Source of the DNA: ChocPot-Mid sp964511865
GTDB lineage: Bacteria > Bacteroidota > Ignavibacteria > Kapaibacteriales > UBA2268
Direction of reading: 5' to 3'
DNA: 10,091 nucleotides
NCBI GenBank assembly: GCA_964511865.1
Contig: CAZEHW010000125.1
Coordinates: 1 to 10,091 of the forward strand
Shown: piece after piece, positions 7,537 through 10,091 of the stretch
How positions within the stretch are numbered: position 1 is the first letter of the stretch
How the letters are laid out: every line of letters starts with the position of its first letter
Translations under genes and position numbers: made by a program
Notes under the pieces: generated by a model
The model's database searches: none
What the model saw: the letters and a program-made list of their open reading frames with translations, nothing else
What the model was told of the DNA's origin: nothing

Positions 7537-7542
7537 AAGGAG
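7537..7542 (+). promoter_or_regulatory. Shine-Dalgarno site of metK
   Basis: AAGGAG lies 4 bases before the ATG at 7547. It is the strongest ribosome site on the plus strand and supports the longer metK reading, with about 25 residues before the first conserved motif. Confidence 0.75.
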
Positions 7543-7546
7543 ATAT

Positions 7547-8758
7547 ATGTCTAAGGGCAAATTAATAAGAAACAACAGAGTTAATGATTCAAAAACAAGC
7601 TTCGGCAAGTTAGGGACAAACTCAAATAACTATTTTTTTACATCCGAGTCTGTCTCAGAAGGTCATCCTGATAAAATATGTGACCAGGTATCTGATGCAG
7701 TTCTTGATGCTATGATAAAAGATCATACTGAAAGCCGTGTAGCAGTTGAATGTTTTGCAGCTACGGGAATGATATTGATTGGTGGTGAGGTAAGAACCAA
7801 TACATACTGCGAATTGAGCGATATAGCAAGAGATGTTATTAGAAAGATTGGTTATACAACAGGTGAATATCGTTTTGATGCTGACTCCATTAGTGTTATA
7901 AATATCATCAACAGACAATCGGCAGATATAGCTAAAGGTGTTGATAAAGGAGGAGCAGGAGACCAGGGGATGATGTTTGGGTATGCTATAAATGAAACCA
8001 AGGAGCTTATGCCGGCTCCTATAATGTTTGCACATAAATTAGTCAAGCGGTTAACTGATATCCGAAAGAAAAATAATTCCTTAATGCCATATTTGAGACC
8101 TGATGCAAAGTCGCAGGTTACATTTGAGTATGATTCGAATGGGAAAATAATAAGATGTGATGCTGTGGTAATTTCTCAACAGCATGACCCGGGGGTATCA
8201 CAGAAACAAATAAGAAATGATATTATTGAAAATGTTATCAAGAAAGTTTTTCCTGAAGAATATTTAGATAAGAACACAAAGTATCATATAAATCCAACCG
8301 GCATCTTTGTAATTGGGGGACCTCACGGAGATACAGGTTTGACAGGAAGAAAGATTATAGTTGATACTTATGGAGGAAGAGCCCCTCATGGCGGTGGTGC
8401 TTTTTCAGGAAAAGACCCAACGAAAGTTGACCGTTCAGGAGCTTATGCGGCAAGGCATATAGCAAAGAATATTGTAGCCTCCGGCTTAGCAAAAGAATGT
8501 ACTTTACAGATTTCTTATGCCATCGGTGTAAGTGAACCTGTTTCAATTTTCGTAAATACACATAATACTTCTGAAATAGAAGATAGTATTATTGCAAATT
8601 TTGTTAGAAAGAATATAGATCTTACTCCGAATGGAATAATTAAAAGATTGGATTTGAAACAACCAATTTATTATCAGACTGCCGCATACGGACATTTCGG
8701 TAAGTCAAATTTACCATGGGAGAAATTGGATCTGGTTGAATTATTAAAGAAAATATAA
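7547..8758 (+). CDS. metK: S-adenosylmethionine synthetase (methionine adenosyltransferase)
   Basis: Makes S-adenosylmethionine from methionine and ATP in the cytoplasm, releasing phosphate and diphosphate; the family works as a tetramer with Mg2+ and K+. The protein has 403 residues, within the usual 380-430. Visible motifs: FTSESVSEGHPDK (31-43, catalytic His40 and Mg-binding Asp42), ATGMILIGGEV (72-82), the signature GAGDQGMMFGYA (136-147), HDPGVS (213-218), INPTGIFVIGGPHGDTGLTGRKIIVDTYGG (248-277, in part), and the phosphate-loop signature GGGAFSGKDPTKVDRS (282-297). About 25 residues precede the usual family start; they are polar, rich in Asn, Lys and Ser, and begin at an ATG with a good Shine-Dalgarno. 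The segment usually reading ACET is here VECF, with the K+-site Glu kept. It leads the metK-ahcY operon. Confidence 0.97.
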   Translation: MSKGKLIRNNRVNDSKTSFGKLGTNSNNYFFTSESVSEGHPDKICDQVSDAVLDAMIKDHTESRVAVECFAATGMILIGGEVRTNTYCELSDIARDVIRKIGYTTGEYRFDADSISVINIINRQSADIAKGVDKGGAGDQGMMFGYAINETKELMPAPIMFAHKLVKRLTDIRKKNNSLMPYLRPDAKSQVTFEYDSNGKIIRCDAVVISQQHDPGVSQKQIRNDIIENVIKKVFPEEYLDKNTKYHINPTGIFVIGGPHGDTGLTGRKIIVDTYGGRAPHGGGAFSGKDPTKVDRSGAYAARHIAKNIVASGLAKECTLQISYAIGVSEPVSIFVNTHNTSEIEDSIIANFVRKNIDLTPNGIIKRLDLKQPIYYQTAAYGHFGKSNLPWEKLDLVELLKKI

Positions 8759-8770
8759 ATTAATGTTTAA

Positions 8771-8780
8771 AAGAAAGGAA
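8771..8780 (+). promoter_or_regulatory. Shine-Dalgarno site of ahcY
   Basis: A purine-rich run with the core AGGA at 8776-8779. The ATG at 8784 has a 4-base spacing, matching metK, while the adjacent ATG at 8781 is too close. An in-frame ATG at 8763 has no ribosome site ahead of it. Confidence 0.55.
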
Positions 8781-8783
8781 ATG

Positions 8784-10091
8784 ATGAGTAACATACCACA
8801 AAAAAAGTCAGAGGGACATTTCGACGAAAAACCGGGAGTTTACTGCGTTCGGGATATATCTCTCGCTGACAAAGGAAAATTGTTGATTGACTGGGCAGAA
8901 TCAAGAATGCCCGTATTAATGTCTTTAAGAGAAAAATACAGCAAAACAAAACCATTCAAGGGATATAAAGTTGCCGGATGTCTACATGTAACTAAGGAAA
9001 CGGCTGTTTTAATAAGAACTTTCATTGAAGCCGGAGCTGAAATATCATGGTCAGGATGTAATCCGCTATCAACAAATGATGCTGTTGCAGCTGCTTTAGC
9101 CGCAGACAATATATCAATTTATGCTTGGTATGATAATGGTGAAGATTTTTACTGGTGTATTGAAAGAACAATTGATTCTCCTCCACATCTAACATTAGAT
9201 GATGGATGCGATTTAATTAATAGCGTTCATGAGAAACATGAAAAAATGGCTAAAGAATTTGTAGTTGGTGGAACCGAGGAAACAACAACCGGAATTCAAA
9301 GACTAAGAGCGAGAGCTAAAGCCGGAAAACTTTACTATCCTGTTTATGCTGTAAATGATGCTGAAACAAAATGGGATTTTGACAATGTTTATGGTACGGG
9401 GCAATCTACTTTAGATGGTATAATGCGTGCAACATCAATTTTGTTTGCCGGTAAAAATGTTGTCGTTGCCGGTCATGGGCATTGTGGTTCAGGTGTTGCT
9501 AAAAGAGCAAAAGGTCTTGGCTCCAATACAATTATAACAGAAGTAAAAGCTACAGCCGCCATTAAAGCTTCTTTAGAAGGTCATGAAGTTATGACAATGG
9601 ATGAAGCCGCAAAAGTTGGGGATGTGTTTGTTACTGCAACTGGTGTTAAAGATATAATCCGTAAAAGACATTATGAATCAATGAAAGACGGAGCCATCGT
9701 TTGCAATACCGGTCATTATGATGCAGAAATTAATATTCCGGAACTTGAAGAAGTATCGAGTTCAAAAAGAACTATCAGACCTAATTGTGAGGAATATACT
9801 TTAAAAAATGGAAGAAGAATATATCTGCTTGCCAAAGGTCGCTTAATAAATTTATCAGCGGCGGAAGGACATCCTTCGGAGGTTATGGATATGTCTTTTG
9901 CAAATCAGTTCATGTCTCATCTTAAACTTGTAGAAGCACATAAATCAGGTCAGAAACTTCCAAATGAAGTTATTGAATTACCTGTGGAACAAGATGAATA
10001 TATAGCAGAAACAAAACTAAAAAATATGGGATTTGGATTAGATGTTCTTTCTGAAGACCAGAAGAAGTACATTGAAGATTATAATGCAGGA
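8784..10091 (+). CDS. ahcY: S-adenosylhomocysteine hydrolase, last few codons beyond the window
   Basis: Splits S-adenosylhomocysteine, the inhibitory product of methyl transfer, into adenosine and homocysteine using tightly bound NAD+. I read 436 residues without a stop up to the edge. The tail QKKYIEDYNAG resembles the end of the shorter, archaeal/thermophile-type enzymes, so only a few residues are probably missing. Seen: GCLHVTKETAVL (65-76, His68), GCNPLSTNDAVAAALA (91-106, archaeal-type wording), DDGCDL (139-144), EETTTG (165-170, Glu166), VNDAETKWDFDN (190-201, Lys196 and Asp200), the NAD loop AGHGHCGSG (229-237), NTGHYDAEI (308-316, His311), and GRLINLSAAEGHPSEVMDMSF (352-372 in part, His363). 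After the NAD loop the usual TEVDP is TEVKA (252-256), with the ribose-binding Glu253 kept. It follows metK by 25 bases, clearly in one operon for the methyl cycle. Confidence 0.96.
   Translation, partial: MSNIPQKKSEGHFDEKPGVYCVRDISLADKGKLLIDWAESRMPVLMSLREKYSKTKPFKGYKVAGCLHVTKETAVLIRTFIEAGAEISWSGCNPLSTNDAVAAALAADNISIYAWYDNGEDFYWCIERTIDSPPHLTLDDGCDLINSVHEKHEKMAKEFVVGGTEETTTGIQRLRARAKAGKLYYPVYAVNDAETKWDFDNVYGTGQSTLDGIMRATSILFAGKNVVVAGHGHCGSGVAKRAKGLGSNTIITEVKATAAIKASLEGHEVMTMDEAAKVGDVFVTATGVKDIIRKRHYESMKDGAIVCNTGHYDAEINIPELEEVSSSKRTIRPNCEEYTLKNGRRIYLLAKGRLINLSAAEGHPSEVMDMSFANQFMSHLKLVEAHKSGQKLPNEVIELPVEQDEYIAETKLKNMGFGLDVLSEDQKKYIEDYNAG

Larger units (their letters stand above)
7280..7546. promoter_or_regulatory. 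Divergent intergenic region between the lipoprotein gene and metK
   Basis: A very A/T-rich gap of 267 bases that must hold promoters in both directions. On the plus strand a plausible -7 element and the metK ribosome site lie at its right end. On the minus strand I could not recognise a convincing promoter. No hairpin terminator, riboswitch fold or clear operator was seen, and no open frame of note. Confidence 0.45.

Noticed and set aside
7280..7546. SAM riboswitch ahead of metK
   Set aside because: I saw no paired stems or conserved core of SAM-I or SAM-II type by eye; a covariance search would be decisive.
7655..8035. A 126-codon minus-strand open frame opposite metK
   Set aside because: Antisense to strongly conserved metK motifs, with a composition rich in Cys, Ser and Ile as expected from a shadow frame.
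8763..8783. Earlier in-frame starts for ahcY at 8763 and 8781
   Set aside because: The first has no ribosome site, and the second sits one base after the AGGA core plus A; the ATG at 8784 has the better spacing.

Overview
This A+T-rich bacterial window holds two metabolic gene blocks facing away from each other, with a large lipoprotein gene at the junction. No mobile element, CRISPR array, tRNA or rRNA was seen. Placement in the Bacteroidota/Chlorobiota (FCB) group, perhaps an Ignavibacteria- or Kapabacteria-like lineage, is an inference with low confidence. It rests on a TAnnTTTG-type -7 promoter match before metK, the style of the EPSP synthase active site, and a PD40/TPR lipoprotein with a CGNCH motif. 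Several genes have clear Shine-Dalgarno sites (GGAGG before aroC, AAGGAG before metK, GGAG before the lipoprotein gene), which is less typical of crown Bacteroidetes.

Minus strand, 5010 down to 1: a compact shikimate operon, read in the order aroB, aroD, aroE-aroK (one fused protein), aroA, aroC. This is the exact order of reactions 2 to 7 of chorismate synthesis. Neighbouring genes overlap by 4, 4, 32 and 8 bases, so there is no room for internal terminators and translation is probably coupled. aroC runs off the left edge. DAHP synthase (reaction 1) is not in the window. The EPSP synthase has alanine where class I enzymes have the glycine that limits glyphosate binding.

Minus strand, 7267 (or 7279) down to 5120: a predicted lipoprotein with a CxxCH motif, several PD40 beta-propeller repeats and five C-terminal TPRs. 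It is separated from aroB by a 109-base gap, most of which is a 7-base-periodic tandem repeat (5037-5120).

Plus strand, 7547 to the right edge: metK (S-adenosylmethionine synthetase) followed after 25 bases by ahcY (S-adenosylhomocysteine hydrolase), which lacks only its last few codons. Together they make the methyl donor and clear its by-product. The divergent gap 7280-7546 must hold the promoters for both directions; only a plausible metK -7 element was recognised.

Most of the window is ordinary core metabolism. The points worth a second look are the pathway-ordered, fused aro operon, the EPSP synthase active site, the heptad repeat, the CxxCH/PD40/TPR lipoprotein, and the altered NAD-site motif of the hydrolase. 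I found no convincing sign of a wholly new system.
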